This document shows positions 24,566 to 39,500 of a DNA stretch of 55,000 nt, piece by piece. Position 1 is the first letter of the stretch. The number at the start of each line of letters is the position of its first letter. The notes under the pieces were generated by a model, which made no database searches, was not told the origin of the DNA, and saw nothing but the letters and a program-made list of their open reading frames with translations. The stretch is from contig NC_135567.1 of NCBI RefSeq assembly GCF_964340395.1, positions 11,566,984-11,621,983 on the forward strand, written 5' to 3'. The position numbers were made by a program, and so were the translations under genes. The stretch is from Glandiceps talaboti (Eukaryota > Hemichordata > Enteropneusta > Spengelidae).

Positions 24566-25194
24566 CCCCAAACAATCTGGAAATTCATTACATTTCGAAA
24601 TATTCCTTTAAATAATTTTGATACAACCGTTAATCTAGAATCGAAATTTTGCCTCAAATTGTGTCTTTATTTTAAAAAAATACCAAATTATATTTGAGAC
24701 AATATACTATATAATATAAATAGGTCTACGTGAAGGTTTTTCTCAAAACAGAGACAGCTTATTTGAAAGTACTATCGATTGACTAAAGGCCTATGTTTGA
24801 ATCCCAGGTACTCAATGCAATGCTTCATATATGAGGAGTGCCATGAGGTTAAATACAATTATTTATCCATTCAGGACAAATATTTTCAATAGCTCTACCT
24901 GTAAGAATGACTTTCACTATTGGATTTAAAACATACTCAAAAGAAGTTCTTTAATCTGATGAAAAAACAATTCAAGCAAAAATAATTATTCCCCTGTGCC
25001 ATAACCTACTGCTGGTGGTTAGAACACCACGGAACCAAGGCTGTCAAGTCAGTATTTTATCTAGTTTGAAAGCATGGCCCTAGTATGTCACTTACATATC
25101 GTGGCTGCCATAACTTGAAGAAACTGTTTGTTTGTGTGTTTTAAGTTTCTTCAATATATCTTCACACAATAGTGATGGATATAATGGACCACAC
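24566..25194. other. Intergenic stretch with no recognised gene
   Basis: AT-rich. A pol III B-box-like 'gtttgaatccca' lies at about 24794, but no cloverleaf could be folded around it. Confidence 0.45.
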
Positions 25195-25365
25195 TTCGTT
25201 ACTCTGTATTGTACGATTTGCATATTCATATTAGGTTACCATGACAACCATTGTGACGTGTGAAGGTATATGGACGACATGAATGGATAAGCCAATGACG
25301 TCATTATGTCAGGGTGAATTCATTTGATGCAAGACTCCTACCTGATAGTCACACTGGTCAGAATA
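25195..25365 (+). repeat. Outer inverted repeat, left arm
   Basis: This segment is repeated in opposite orientation at 34122-34262. Shared strings include 'actcctacctgatagtcaca', 'catttgatgca' and 'tatatggacgacatgaatgg' (one mismatch). With the inner pair at 28240/31387 it forms a nested inverted arrangement. Confidence 0.8.
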
Positions 25366-25419
25366 AATAATGACTAACCATGTACAAGTATAGGTGAAAA
25401 TGTGTTCATACCTACCTGG

Positions 25420-25544
25420 CTACCTACCTACCTTCCTATGAACTGACACATGGCCACACAGACAGACAGACAGGCAGTCAGTCAGACAAACATACATTCG
25501 GATGGACAGACAGAGAGACAGATAGACAGGCAGGGGAGGGAGGC

Positions 25545-25609
<65 letters not shown>

Positions 25610-26025
25610 ATCAGTGCGTGAGTGAGTGAGTGAGTGAGTGAGTGAGTGAGTGAGTGAGTGAGTGGGTAGGTGAGTGAGTGAGTGAGTGAGTGAGTGAGTG
25701 AGTGAGTGAGTGAGTGAGTGAGTGAGTGAGTGAGTGAGTGAGTGAGTGAGTGAGTGAGTGAGTGAGTGAGTGAGTGAGTGAGTGAGTGAGTGAGTGAGTC
25801 GGTCGGTCGGTCGGTTGGAAATAAGTCAGTCTGTCAGTCAGTCAGCCAGTCAGTTAGTCAGTCTGTCAGTCAGTCAGACATACATACATACATACAAACA
25901 GACAATCAGACATACATACATACATACATACATACAAACAGACAATCAGACATACATACATACATACATACATACATACATACATACATACATACATACA
26001 TACATACATACATACATACATACAA
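25420..26025. repeat. Microsatellite complex: (CAGA)n, (GTGA)n, (CAGT)n, (CATA)n
   Basis: CAGA at 25458-25606; GTGA at 25615-25799, one of the purest arrays in the window; CAGT at about 25825-25880; CATA with short CAGA interruptions at 25878-26023. Open frames here are repeat artefacts. Confidence 0.95.
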
Positions 26026-26379
26026 TCCGTCAGGTAAAGTGTTCAATGTGACTCAAATACAATTTCTGTATGAGTTATAATTACTTAACAATATACGAAT
26101 ACTGAACGAGTTATGACTATGTTACATTTGTACAATGTCGTACTTTAATAAGTTTTCAGATAATGTTAAAGTAAACCAGCCTAGCAACAGTACTAACATG
26201 GTCACTCATAGCATAACATGAATGATGTACGTACATATACAGTACAATGTCAGATGTGGTTAGTTTGTTAAGTTACTGTCTCTGAATGTATATAACACAG
26301 GTTGAAATGTAACTAAGTTTGACGTGTAAACAATAAAATAAAAAACAATATATTTACAGTTCTACTTGTCCTGGTTGAT

Positions 26380-26599
26380 ATTACGATAGTAGTTTGAATA
26401 ATCAAATTGTAACAACATGATTTTTTCACTTATGATTGGTTTGAGTTTATTTATCCAGTATCAGTTAAGTAAACCAAACTTTCCCAACAAATTAACCAAT
26501 CAATAAAATATATTAGCTATTTAAAATATCCCAAAGATCAAGTAATAGGGACAGGAATGTGAAGACAAGTTGGTCCAGCTAGCTATGTATTGGTCTATG

Positions 26600-26615
<16 letters not shown>
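26380..26615 (+). mobile_element. Dispersed element, 3' part of copy A, joined to (CTGT)n
   Basis: 'aatgtgaagacaag' followed by 'ccagct', 'tattggt' and then the microsatellite recurs at 30960-31030 and 32530-32600, each time running straight into (CTGT)n. The upstream sequence also aligns ('aaatatcccaaag' and similar). Only the terminal 200-250 bp of the unit is present in this copy. Confidence 0.7.
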
Positions 26616-28221
<1,606 letters not shown>

Positions 28222-28235
<14 letters not shown>

Positions 28236-29260
28236 CCTACCCTCAACAATCCCACAAGTATTGTGATCGGTTATTTATTTTTGGCTACATTATACTTAAC
28301 ATCAGAAGCAATAGAGACCAAAGGTCAATGTTAGAATACAATAATTTGTACGGTTGATTTGCACTGACGATAAATGTAGCAGGATATTAATATCATCCCA
28401 ATTGAAAACGTAACTCTCCTATCTACACTATTTGACCTACCTTTATGTTTCACTGGGACTTCCAAATGTATGCTGAAGTTAGCCTTCAACGAATTAGATA
28501 TTACTTTACTACGAAGGGAACAATGGTGAGACTGCATTTTTGTCAAAAAGGAGATCTCTGCCCATTAAGATGTGTTTTCAAAAATCCAATCCGTTAGGGA
28601 AGTGGCCTGGTGGACATCGAGACGAGGCGTTATAATAATCATCAATGCTTATAAAAGCCATTTCTTTGTTCCCATAGCTGGCAAAGAGGGGAACTACTTA
28701 ATGTTAAGGTTGCCTTGGAAACCAAGGGGCTCGAATATTTCCATGTGAATTAGGTTTAATTATAATGATGTTGTACATACACTGTACATAACTTTGATTT
28801 GGGTTGTAATTCATAAAAGCAAGCCGGTGAATGACAGTGGAATCCTACTCTCACCGTTATACCCAGACTTTTCGTCCACAGCCCCGTCCATAGCAGAGAA
28901 TTGAAGTGAGCCATCAACGACGAGGCTGGTTAAGCAAGACGAGGGAATTCCCCTAACCAGTATGCAAATTATTCAATATGACGACAATATAGGTGTGACC
29001 TCATGCCGGGACACCATTTCCCAACTTAGAGACATTGTTTTCAAAACTCCACGCCCATCTGGCAGAAAAAAAGCCACTAACGTCTCCAAGAGTGAACGAT
29101 TCGAGATGGTATATAGAAGGACAAGTAATGCCAAGGCTAACATTAATAGTAAGAAATCATTCCAAAATCTACTTCGGGTTTGCAAAATTTTTCAACAACT
29201 TTATAACTGCACACCTTCATTGTTGCATATCAACATACTAACATCAAATTGCGCAAGGCA
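28222..29260 (-). mobile_element. Dispersed element, copy B (inverted); inner inverted-repeat arm
   Basis: About 1.03 kb that matches 31387-32420 in opposite orientation with high identity. Shared strings include 'gcgcaatttgatgttagtat', 'tgtcccggcatgaggtcaca' and 'ggggaattccctcgtcttgc' (as read on the minus strand). It ends at a microsatellite on both sides. No transposase is seen. The hydrophobic 70-codon frame it holds is discussed among the rejected items. Confidence 0.8.
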
Positions 29261-29263
29261 ATT

Positions 29264-29372
29264 AAAGGGAGGAGGGAGGGAGGGAGGGAGGGAGAGGCTT
29301 AGACAGACAAATTTATAGATAGATAGATAGATAGAGATTGAGAGAGAAAGAGAGAGATAGAGAGAGAGAAAT

Positions 29373-29405
<33 letters not shown>

Positions 29406-29842
29406 TAGTCACACAGAGACACATACATACATATATACATATGTACATACATACATACATACACACATACATACATACATACATACATACATACATACAT
29501 ACATACATACATACATACATACATACACACACATACATATCTCTGTCTGTCTGCCTGTCTGTCTGTCCGTCCGTCTGTCTGTCTCACTCCCTTCGTCCCC
29601 ACTCTCCCCCTCTTTCCCCTATCTGTCTCTATATGTCTTTATGCCTCTGTATATCCGTCTGTCTCTCTATGTTAGTCTGTCTGTCTGTCTCCCTCACTCT
29701 CCCCCACTCTCTTCTCTTAGTATCTATGTCTCTGTGTGTGTGTGTCTGTCTGTCTGTATGTATGTATGTATGTATGTATGTATGTATGTATGTATGTATG
29801 TATGTATGTGTGTGTGTGTATGTATGTATGTATGTATGTATG

Positions 29843-29873
<31 letters not shown>

Positions 29874-29945
29874 GTCTATATCTGTGTGTGTCTTTCTCAG
29901 TCTCTCTGTCTGTCTATGGCTGTCTGTCTGTCTGTCTCTATCTCT
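29264..29945. repeat. Mixed microsatellites: GGGA, GATA, GAGA, CAGA, CATA, CTGT, ATGT
   Basis: The purine-rich side (29264-29410) is followed by CATA (29425-29530), then CTGT and ATGT (29545-29940). Because CAGA/CATA on the left pairs with CTGT/ATGT on the right, the block is self-complementary and sits near the centre of the nested inverted repeat. Confidence 0.92.
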
Positions 29946-30099
29946 GTTTTTTGCAGTGCATTACCCCTCTGAACATTGATTTTGGTAATAAACATTTTTA
30001 TGGCCGGCACCACTCTGAACATAATACAAACATAATGTTGTACACCAGGGTGATATAGTCCAGGAATGGAACATCGTTCTGAAACCAATACCAAGATAA

Positions 30100-31030
30100 T
30101 GCCGAAACCGGCTCTGAGAACGAAGAAAAGACTTTTATAAACATACATGATTATTATAATGCTTCACCTGGTTCTCTGGCCACCTCCCTCCCATATTTAG
30201 TAAGGGCCTGGTTATCGAACAATGCTGGAATGATGAATGACCTTCGAGATCACTGTTGGCATAATTGCAACCAAATTAAAATCAGTCTCACCTTTGATCC
30301 ACTCTTACTATCCTAGTAAAGCAATATCGAATTAATTCGGTGAGGGCTAGCTTAAGCATCCAGCCGGAGGTTCCAGTAACACCTAACGGTCAAGTGTCAT
30401 TGGCCCTTAAATAGGGGTCAGAGATAAGCTCCCACGTTGAAAAGCATCGGTAGTGTCTGTCCACACGTCATCAAACACAGCTGCATATAGCTTACCCTTC
30501 GTCAAAATAACCGAAGGGATTGTAAAAAAATATTTGCATTATCAGCAATATTCTGTAATTATGCTGACATGCAATGATGCATGTGTCCGAACAGGGTCCA
30601 ATAAAAATGTCTATGATGGGGAGATAAGTAATTATTTGGATCAGATACTTATGTATTTTTAATATTCAACTACGTATATCTTTATAGAAATGACAGTGCC
30701 AATCAATGCTTTCCAAATTCGTGTATTCTAACATTGACTTGCGGTTTATGTTGTTTCTGGTTTAACTGTAATGTACCCTACAATAAACTGCCAATTACAC
30801 TACTTGCGGGATTGTTCAGGGTTGGTTTGGGTTTAGGGTGATTGAATTGACATTACTTAGCCAGTATAAGTTAAGTAAGAGCAACTTTCCCCCAAAAAGT
30901 AACAACTGAACGGAATATATTTGCCATTTAAAACATCCCAAACGTCACTAATCGAGACAGAAATGTGAAGACAAGTCAGTCCAGCTATCTCTATATTGGT
31001 GTGTGCCTCACTCTGTCTATGTGGGACTGT
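30100..31030 (+). mobile_element. Dispersed element, copy C (diverged, direct to copy D)
   Basis: Several blocks align with copy D: 'cttttataaacatacatgat' near 30132 with the related string near 31992; 'agcaatatcgaattaattcg' with the one near 32140; 'gtattctaacattgact' near 30722 with the one near 32299; and the terminal 'aatgtgaagacaagtc' before (CTGT)n. It is clearly older than B and D and lacks the 5' third of the unit. Confidence 0.7.
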
Positions 31031-31075
31031 CTGTCTAGCTCGTTAGCACTCTAGCTGGCTGTCTGTCTTTCTATC

Positions 31076-31348
<273 letters not shown>

Positions 31349-31386
31349 TTCATTATCCCAAAATTTAGCAGACCACACTCATATTT

Positions 31387-32589
31387 GCCTTGCGCAATTT
31401 GATGTTAGTATGTTGATATGCAACAATGAAGGTGCGCAGTTATAAAGTTGTTGAAAAGTTGTGCAAAACCGAAGTAGATTTTGGAATGATTTCTTACTAT
31501 TAATGTTGGCCTTGGCATTACTTGTCCTTCTATACACCATCTGGAATCGTTCACTCTTTGAGACGTTAGTGGCTTTTTATCTGCCAGATGGACGTGGAGT
31601 TTTGAAAACAATGTCTCTAAGTTGGGAAATGGTGTCCCGGCATGAGGTCACACCTATATTGTCAACCTATTGAATCATTTGCATACTGATAGGGGAATTC
31701 CCTCGTCTTGCTTAACCAGCCTCGTCGTTGATGGCTCACTTCAATACTGTGCTATGGACGGGGCTGTGGACGAAAAGTCTGGGTATAACGGTGAGAGTAG
31801 GATTCCACTATGCCATTCACCGGCTTGCTTTTATGACTTACAAACCCAAATCAAAGTTATGTACAGTGTATGTACAACATCATTATAATTAAACCTAATT
31901 CCCATGGAAATATTCGAGCCCCTTGGTTTCCAAGGCAACCTTAACATTAAGTAGTTCCCATCTTTGCCAGCTATGGGAACAAAGAAAAGGCTTTTATAAG
32001 CATTGACGATTATTATAATGCCTCGTCTCGATGTCCACCGGGCCACTTCCTGAACGGATTGGATTTTTGAAAACACATCTTAATGGGCCGAGATCCCCTT
32101 TGACAAAAATGCAGTCTCACCATTGTTCCCTTCGTAGTCAAGCAATATCTAATTAATTTGTTGAGGGCTAACTTCAGCATACATTTGGAAGTCCCAGTGA
32201 AACATAAAGGTAGGTCATAGGAGAGTTGCGTTTTCAATTGGGATGATATTAATATCCAGCTATATTTAACGTCAGTGCAAATCAACCGTACAAATTATTG
32301 TATTCTAACATTGACCTTTGGTCTCTATTGCTTCTGATGTTAAGTATAATGTAGCCAAAACTAAGTAACCGATCACAATACTTGTGGGATTGTCGAGGGT
32401 AGGATAGGAAAGAGGTTATGTATTGTGTTTGTTTAACAAGTAAGTTAGTAAATTAAAATTCCCAAAATTAACAACTGAACAAAATATGTTGGCAATGTAA
32501 AATAACCCAAAGTCAAGTAATGTGGGACAAAAATGTGAAGACAAGTCGGTCAAGCTATCTATATGTTGGTCTATGTCTCACTTTGTCTA

Positions 32590-32600
<11 letters not shown>
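31387..32600 (+). mobile_element. Dispersed element, copy D (most complete), followed by (CTGT)n
   Basis: The core at 31387-32420 is the inverted partner of copy B. The 3' part (32400-32600) aligns with copies A and C and runs into a (CTGT)n tail at 32590-32700. The unit therefore looks like 1.2 kb of core plus a microsatellite tail. No inverted termini or coding region were recognised, so the class is not assigned. Confidence 0.75.
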
Positions 32601-32660
<60 letters not shown>

Positions 32661-32705
32661 ATATCTGTCTGTCTGTCTATCTATCTGTCTGTCTGTCGGT
32701 CTGTG
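32584..32705 (+). repeat. (CTGT)n microsatellite tail of copy D
   Basis: An uninterrupted CTGT run with a few CTAT units at its end. Confidence 0.95.
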
Positions 32706-34121
32706 TGTTATATTAATTACTATTAATTAGTTAGTGATTGACAGGTATTCAGTTATTATTTGATTTTCTCGTTCATTTCAGTTTACCGAATTAATATGTC
32801 GTTAGAATTTTTTGTAAAAATAGTTAGTATTTTAAATAAAAATGATAATATATATTACATGCGTATTGTGAAATTTGCTTTCCCCATGCTTTCTCTTTAT
32901 CTACTGGAATCTGATGTGTTGTGGATTGTACACCAATGTGGAGATAGATATACGCTCAGGATAAACACAGTTTGTGATCTGTTGCACTGCAACTGTGTTG
33001 GATGACATCTACTACTAGAGATGGCGCAGTATAGCGAAAAGAACATGGACATCCTAGCCGGGAGATCGCAAACCGCTTTTATCCTGAATGCACACCATAG
33101 TATGTTGTCCAGTGACATAACCCTTATTTCATGCAGTGCGCCCTCTGTGTTAGCTGACCTCATTATACTTATGGGGATGATAACTAGGATTACATCGAAC
33201 TGATAGTCGGGGGGGGTTAGCTTACCTATTAGTTTTGGAAATATAAAAAAAATAACCCAGAGACTCAAAATGCAGTGATAAAAAGCTGTTTAATTGTACT
33301 TAAATACTGTTAACATGTAAATGTTAAAATGTATGTATACAAATCCTGCCGTGACAGGAACAGCATATATGTTGTCTATATCCAGAAATGCAATATTTAT
33401 ACCATGGAATTGTTGTTAACATGATGAAAATTATTAATATCACAGTCAACAGCAGACATTCGCTTCTGTTTGTCAAATTCAAAAGTACTTAAAACTCAGT
33501 AATGGTCTGATCCGCACACGTATGTGAATCTACGCACATATTTCCTGTAACTAGGGACGCTCAAAAAAAACCTTATTTTTATCAGAAATTTACATGGTTT
33601 ACGAAGAGACTGTGTCACTCAGAATTTTCAAGTTATGTTGACGAGCCAAACTAAACATGGTGGTTGGAATTTTGGATAGGTATGTGACCTTACAAAGGTC
33701 TCACAATAGAACACGTCTTAGTGTAAAGGAAATGCCACTCCCGGAAAAACATCTTGGTTCTGGAGAGCCATTCCATAGCAATTAAAACTTCTAGATTCTT
33801 ATTGCTTTGTGATATAATATTCATGAATATGTATTGTATATCTAATACGTATCCATGTCTGCTAAGACACATGGAGAAACACTGGCCATTATGAGAACAA
33901 TATGGGAAAACTCGATTTTTAATTTGGTGTTTATTTTAAATTGATTAACATTTAAACGATGTGAAGTAATGTAATAATTCACCAGAAACCGAAATTTATG
34001 AAAATATTTCTTATTAACAGGAGTAGTGTTGCCCTTTATTTCGGACATACGTATCTGACGACCTCTGAACTTTAAGTACTGAAGAAGGTTTAGTATCCCA
34101 TGTGCAATTATGTAATCCAAC
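32706..34121. other. Intergenic stretch with no supported gene
   Basis: A minus-strand frame of 123 codons (32897-33268) has no recognised motif. An acceptor-like 'tccatgtgtcttagcag' on the minus strand near 33857 could precede a short terminal exon of gene 2, but nothing ties it to the gene. Confidence 0.4.
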
Positions 34122-34262
34122 GTGTGTGACTATCAGGTAGGAGTCGTGCATCAAATGGAATCACACTTACACAATAAGCTATTCCATTCATGTCATCCAT
34201 ATACCGTCACACGTCACACACGTTGCCAGGGTAACACGGCTAAATATGCAGTCTGAAAATGC
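34122..34262 (-). repeat. Outer inverted repeat, right arm
   Basis: The reverse complement matches 25195-25365 across 'gtcatccatatacc', 'catcaaatgg' and 'tgactatcaggtaggagt'. Divergence is modest, with small indels. Confidence 0.8.
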
Positions 34263-35073
34263 AACAAATGTCTATAAGGATAGACAATAATAATGTCATT
34301 ATGTTAAATACAACGACGTGGATAAGTTAACAAAAGGTAACTGGTATAGTCCAGCGGATTTTTTTCACACTAAATGAGACACTTCTGTCTTTGAAATCTC
34401 TCAACTTCCCAAATATTTTTTTTTAGCTTTAATAATCCTCTTAAATTTAAACGATCCCAATATCTACAGAGAATTTGTATCAAGCGACAATGTCCGTTTT
34501 TCCAAGAGCTGTAGAGTTCTTAGAACACGTGGAACGATGATGGACTGCACACACAAAAAAAACAATTCTACACACCACCAAAATAGCTAGTTACTTCCAC
34601 TTAACAGGAAACATTTTATAGTAGTTGCATTACGTTTTAGTAATAGGTAGAAAGCAGTTCATGAAACAATTTGAAAGTCAAACGTTCAATACGCGAAGAG
34701 CCCAGCAACGCCTTTACATCAGTAACACGTCATTAATGACGCAACTGGGCAAATGTGACAGATTATTCGCAGATCAAATTTACGGGACCCAATTGCTGAT
34801 ACTTATAACAATTTTGTGCTGACTGCTTTTATAAGTTAGTGATACGAAAACTCATTTGCACATAACATTTGATTAAATATCCTAAGTAACCATGTATCCG
34901 TTCAATTATCCTCGATGAGTATGGATGTATCTCATTTAGTGTATTTCAGCAGCTGTCTGAAAAGCAAGGGAAAAATAATCTCGTAAGGGTCATATCCTTA
35001 TATGTGCAAGGAATAAGATGAATAAATGCTGGATATTAACGGTGTATAATATGATTAACAGAAATATAGTTAG

Positions 35074-35074
<1 letters not shown>

Positions 35075-35110
<36 letters not shown>

Positions 35111-35148
35111 TACATACATACATACATACATACATACACACATACACA
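35075..35148. repeat. (CA)n and (CATA)n microsatellite
   Basis: CA dinucleotides at 35078-35104, then CATA units to about 35145. Confidence 0.95.
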
Positions 35149-35149
35149 C

Positions 35150-35800
35150 ATCACAGGGTACCTTGTACATCCTAGCATTATGATGTGCACCCTAGTGCTA
35201 GGAAGAAGAACATATCTATGTACCAGCTGTGTGCCGCCCAGCCTCGTTATAGGGTATATTTTTTCCACAGCCCTGGTACATGTTCTATAAAATATCCCCA
35301 TTGCATGGATATGGAATACCGCCTCTTTGCCATGACTGTTTTGCACATCCCATTACCACACTTGTACTGCATATCTAGCACACATTACAGTTGTGCACAT
35401 ACATGCAACAGCCATGGTGGAGTAATACCCTGTATCAACCCTTTTTTCATATCTGACTACCATTGCTCACATAGCTGGAACATGGCTGTGGGAAATACCT
35501 ATGCTACAGTTATGCTAGAATAGCTGGTGCAAGGCTGTTGGAAAAAAAGCTCTTGTACATCGATATTGTAAAAACCAATGCTGCATTGCTATTTTTCATA
35601 TCCATGTTACATTGATGCTTGCATACCAGTTACACATCTGTCAAATCTAGGTATGTTACACCAAGTGTGTTGGCCAGAGCTGTTGCAGGGATAGTATACG
35701 CATAACTGGTATAGCCCCGTGGATCCACTAAGCTGGTACAGCTATGTGCACAACCCTGTCCTAGGTATGTGAATGTTACAGGGGTATGCAAGGTTCCCTA
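35150..35800. repeat. Degenerate tandem repeat with 'agctggtaca/atggctgtg' units
   Basis: Related short words recur every 50-100 bp: 'accagctgtgtgcc' (35221), 'atagctggaacatggctgtg' (35471), 'tagctggtgcaaggctgttg' (35521), 'aagctggtacagctatgtgc' (35729), 'cctagcattatg', 'ccctagtgctagg'. The period is irregular. No coding signal. Confidence 0.45.
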
Positions 35801-35901
35801 TGTAGGCAAGCACACACAAGCACGTGCGTAAGTACGCATGTACGAACGCAGGTCGATATTTACACATGCAATAAAATATAGAAGTGGGTAATTTATCTTA
35901 C

Positions 35902-35916
35902 CTAACATACATGTAT
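35902..35916 (-). CDS. Gene 2 possible exon 6: 15-nt mini-exon
   Basis: On the minus strand, an acceptor 'ccctcctgctgtag' precedes 15 bases encoding Asp-Thr-Cys-Met-Leu in phase 1-1, followed by donor gtaaga. It parallels the 12-nt mini-exon of gene 1 between the last module and the anchor. Without transcript support it remains a guess. Confidence 0.3.
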   Translation of the reverse strand: MHVC

Positions 35917-36477
35917 CTACAGCAGGAGGGCCTTCAATAGAAACAACATTCCAAATATCATGTATATACGACTATTCACGGCCATTGATGCACCAGATTC
36001 TTCATATATTGAAATAAAAATATAACAAACTTAATTCCTCAGAAATTTTAAGCGTCAATTTGCCCTTTGAAGCAATATACATGACATAGAAGTGATACCT
36101 TAGTTTCTGTAATTATAAATGTTGTACTATCAAATAAAATATCTAGTTAACTAATATTTACAAAGTTGGAAAACATCTTGGTGACCCTTTGTTTATGTTT
36201 CTTATCGTACAGCATTCAGAAAACTTGTTGATAATAGATAATACATAAGTATATACTGTCGTGAAAATTTTAATTCACATTTGTGCATTTTACAGTCTGG
36301 ATGATATTGAAGGAAAAATTAGTCAGATATGGAAACATGAAAACACATTTTTGAGGTCTCGAATCATAGCATTAAGTGATAATTTATCAAAGGATTTACA
36401 GTTTTTGGGTCTCCATCTTAATTTTTTTCCAAAATCATGCCGTGGTAGAAGCATAAAAATAAAAGGGTCACACTTAC

Positions 36478-36540
36478 CAGTCGTACAGGTGTCACATACT
36501 GTGGTTTCTTCTGGATCTGGTGAAGAATTATCTGAATCAG
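36478..36540 (-). CDS. Gene 2 exon 5: acidic Cys-containing linker
   Basis: A 63-nt symmetrical phase 1 exon (acceptor 'cctgtttaaaag', donor gtaagt) encoding 21 residues. It begins '[19 protein letters not shown]': acidic, Ser/Pro-rich, with two Cys three apart. It follows the sushi exon across an intron with several microsatellites. It resembles a stalk before an anchor, but the next exon is uncertain. Confidence 0.6.
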
Positions 36541-39500
36541 CTTTTAAACAGGAAGTCATAATATTGTAAATTTTGCATGCACGCATACACACACACACAT
36601 TTAAAGACAAACAGACAGCAAGACAGACAGACAGACAAACATACATACAGACAGACAGACAGACACACTCACACACACATACATACATACATACATACAT
36701 ACATACATACATACATACATACATACATACATACAGCTGTACATACATACATACATAAATACATGTATACATGCATACATACATACATACATACATACAT
36801 ACATACAGCTGTACATACACACATAAATACATGTATACATACATACATACATACATACATACATACATACATACATACATTGGTAATTTGATGGAAGCAG
36901 TGACATTTTAAGCATTAATGACGGACTCACCCCCCCCCCCCCATATCAAAACTATACGATGAACATTTGGAACTAGAAAACTAGAGAACCGGAATATTTG
37001 TGATTGAGTGATTGAGTGAATGAGTGAGTGAGTGAGTGAGTGAGTGAGTGAGTGAGTGAGTGAGTGAGTGAGTGAGTGAGTGAGTGAGTGAGTGAGTGAG
37101 TGAGTGAGTGATTGAGTGAGTGAGTGAGTGAGTGAGTGAGTGAGTGAGTGAGTGAGTGAGTGAGTGAGTGAGTGAGTGAGTGAGTGAGTGAGTGGGTAGG
37201 GGGGTATGTGCGCGGGTTGTACAGAGTGAGTGGGTTGTTCAGAGTGAGTGATTGAGTAAGGGAGTGATTGGGTGGGTGGGTGGGTGAGTGAGTGAGTGAG
37301 TGAGTGAGTGAGTCTGTGAATGAACGAGCGAGTGAGCGAGTGAATGCATGGTCATGTGGGTGCATTGATGAATATGTTGGGTTGGAAGGAATGAATGAAT
37401 TAATGAATGGATGGTTGGTTGGTTGACTTACTGAATGAATGACTTACTGAATGAATGACTTACTGAATGAATGAATGAATGAATGAATGAATGAATGAAT
37501 GAATGAATGAATGAATGAATTAATTAATTAATTAATTAATTAATTAATTGATGGATGGATGGTCGCACGCACGCCTGGACAGACGGATGGATGGATGGAT
37601 GGATGGATGGATGGATGGATGGATGAATGGGTGGGTGGATGGATGAATGAGTGGATGGATGGATGGATGAGTTGATGGTACGGTGGCATGATGTTTGAGT
37701 GGTTGTATGAGTCGATACGTAGATAGATATATTGGTAACAGTTAAAGTGACACATCCTTGCTATGTAGAGGAAATGAAGTATTGAATTCGTCAGCTTGAC
37801 AAAACTATTACCATCACAAGTTGGTGGATTGTTATCCCACTCTCCATCGTAGCAGTTAATTGTTGCTTCGCCATTCATGGTGTATCCTTCATCACATGTG
37901 TAGGTGATAGAACCACGGTGAGTGCTGTCAGGTGTGCCATCTTTTTCACCATTAGTTGGGTCTGTTGGTTCTGTACAGTCCTCTATGATGATAAGAACAT
38001 AATATGGCTTACATAAAATATCATCAATGCTATGTACATATGCAAAGATCAATCGTTATTTATGACGTTTAATGAGAAACATAATTTCTGATACTGGACG
38101 ATAAACGTCATGACATTTCATGAAACGTCTACAAAACGACTTTTTCGACTCGAAGACGCAGTGATTTCAAACATAAACAAAATGATGACCGATCTTCATT
38201 GACCATAAAATCGTATAAACACAAAACCGAGACATCTTTCAAAACAGAGGCATTTTGACGAAAACATATATACCAAAATGATACGATGTTTATTTACGAC
38301 CGCATATTACGTGACAGACTCAAAATCAAAATGTACATTGATGTAGTCATGAAACTATGTACGTTACTGCCACCTGACAATACAACATGACGGATATGTT
38401 TATAATGCACAGCTGGCTGCCAGTTTGTTTTGTTTTCCTTTTTCGCTTATTATCTTTGACTTCCTAGGAATTGGTATGAGATAAGTCAATTATTACCAGG
38501 TATCACCACTTCATTCATCTTATCAACGGTTCCACTTTTCGTGTCGTTTCAGCAACATGACACAACTCGTGTCACTATATGCGGAAACATATTTCATCAT
38601 GACATATTGTATAAAGAAGTGATAACGGGTAATAACCTCATGATTTTCTATGAATTAACATATTATTCAAGATGCTTCGGATATCAAAAGTCATTCACCG
38701 CTTTATTTGTAAACGACCAACACTACCAACGGTTGGTCAGAGTACATATATAATCGGGAACCAGAATTGTCGACACAAACAGCTTATCTTTTTAGAAGTT
38801 GTTTTCTGGAGAGAAAAAATGAGAGTGGTGGGTATGACCAACCCTAATCTGAGTTGTACAAAATATTTCGCCATTTCATTAGCAATAATTTTGATATTTA
38901 ATATATATGTCATATGGCAAATATTAATATCAATTAGTTGTCATCATCATTTATCAAGGGTGGTTTTTTCACTTCATCGAAACAAAGTACAAAAGGTTAC
39001 CCACATGAAGTTAATCAGACACGAATTAGAATTACATATACTCACCTGGAGGACAATTACTTGTGCTCGCCGTACCATCAACAAGAGCTATACAGGCGTC
39101 ATCATTAGCGGCATTGGTGTCATCGGTTGCAGTAATAACAACACAGAGATGTGTGTATGTTGCACAGGCAGTGGCATCACCTGCCAGAGTGGATGTTAGT
39201 GCCGCAGTTACATCGTCAGCTACATCGGCTGCAAGACTGATGTCCGACCCAAGGGTTATAGCGTACGGGTCAGATATAATGTCGGCGTCTTCATAATCTT
39301 CATTGTTTGTGTAGTACACATTTACTGCTGTGACAGTCGCTGCTGCACCGCCAATTTCGCACAGATGGAGATCGAAAACAGGATTCTGGCTAGCTTGACA
39401 ATAATCGCCACCTAATGGAAGCGTAGCTGGGGTAGTGAAAATAATGTCCTTTACAGCTGCATCTGTTAAAAAAAAATAAAAAAAAAAATAAACAAGTTAT

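Noticed and set aside
24770-24830. A tRNA-like or SINE-like B box (gtttgaatccca)
   Set aside because: No A box at the right distance and no acceptor or anticodon stems could be folded.
31461-31673. A hydrophobic 70-codon frame conserved between the inner inverted-repeat arms (also 28973-29185 minus)
   Set aside because: By eye there are about five amino-acid changes and only about three silent changes between the copies, which does not look like selection on protein. The antisense frame is open too. It is probably carried along by the recent duplication.
32897-33268. A 123-codon minus-strand frame
   Set aside because: No motif, no repeat of Cys or Gly, no splice signals that link it to a gene; within the length expected by chance in this window.
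36323-36880. A 185-codon minus-strand frame of Met-Tyr-Val-Cys repeats running into gene 2
   Set aside because: The repeat part is (CATA)n read backwards; only the 63-nt exon at 36478-36540 has splice signals and module-like context.
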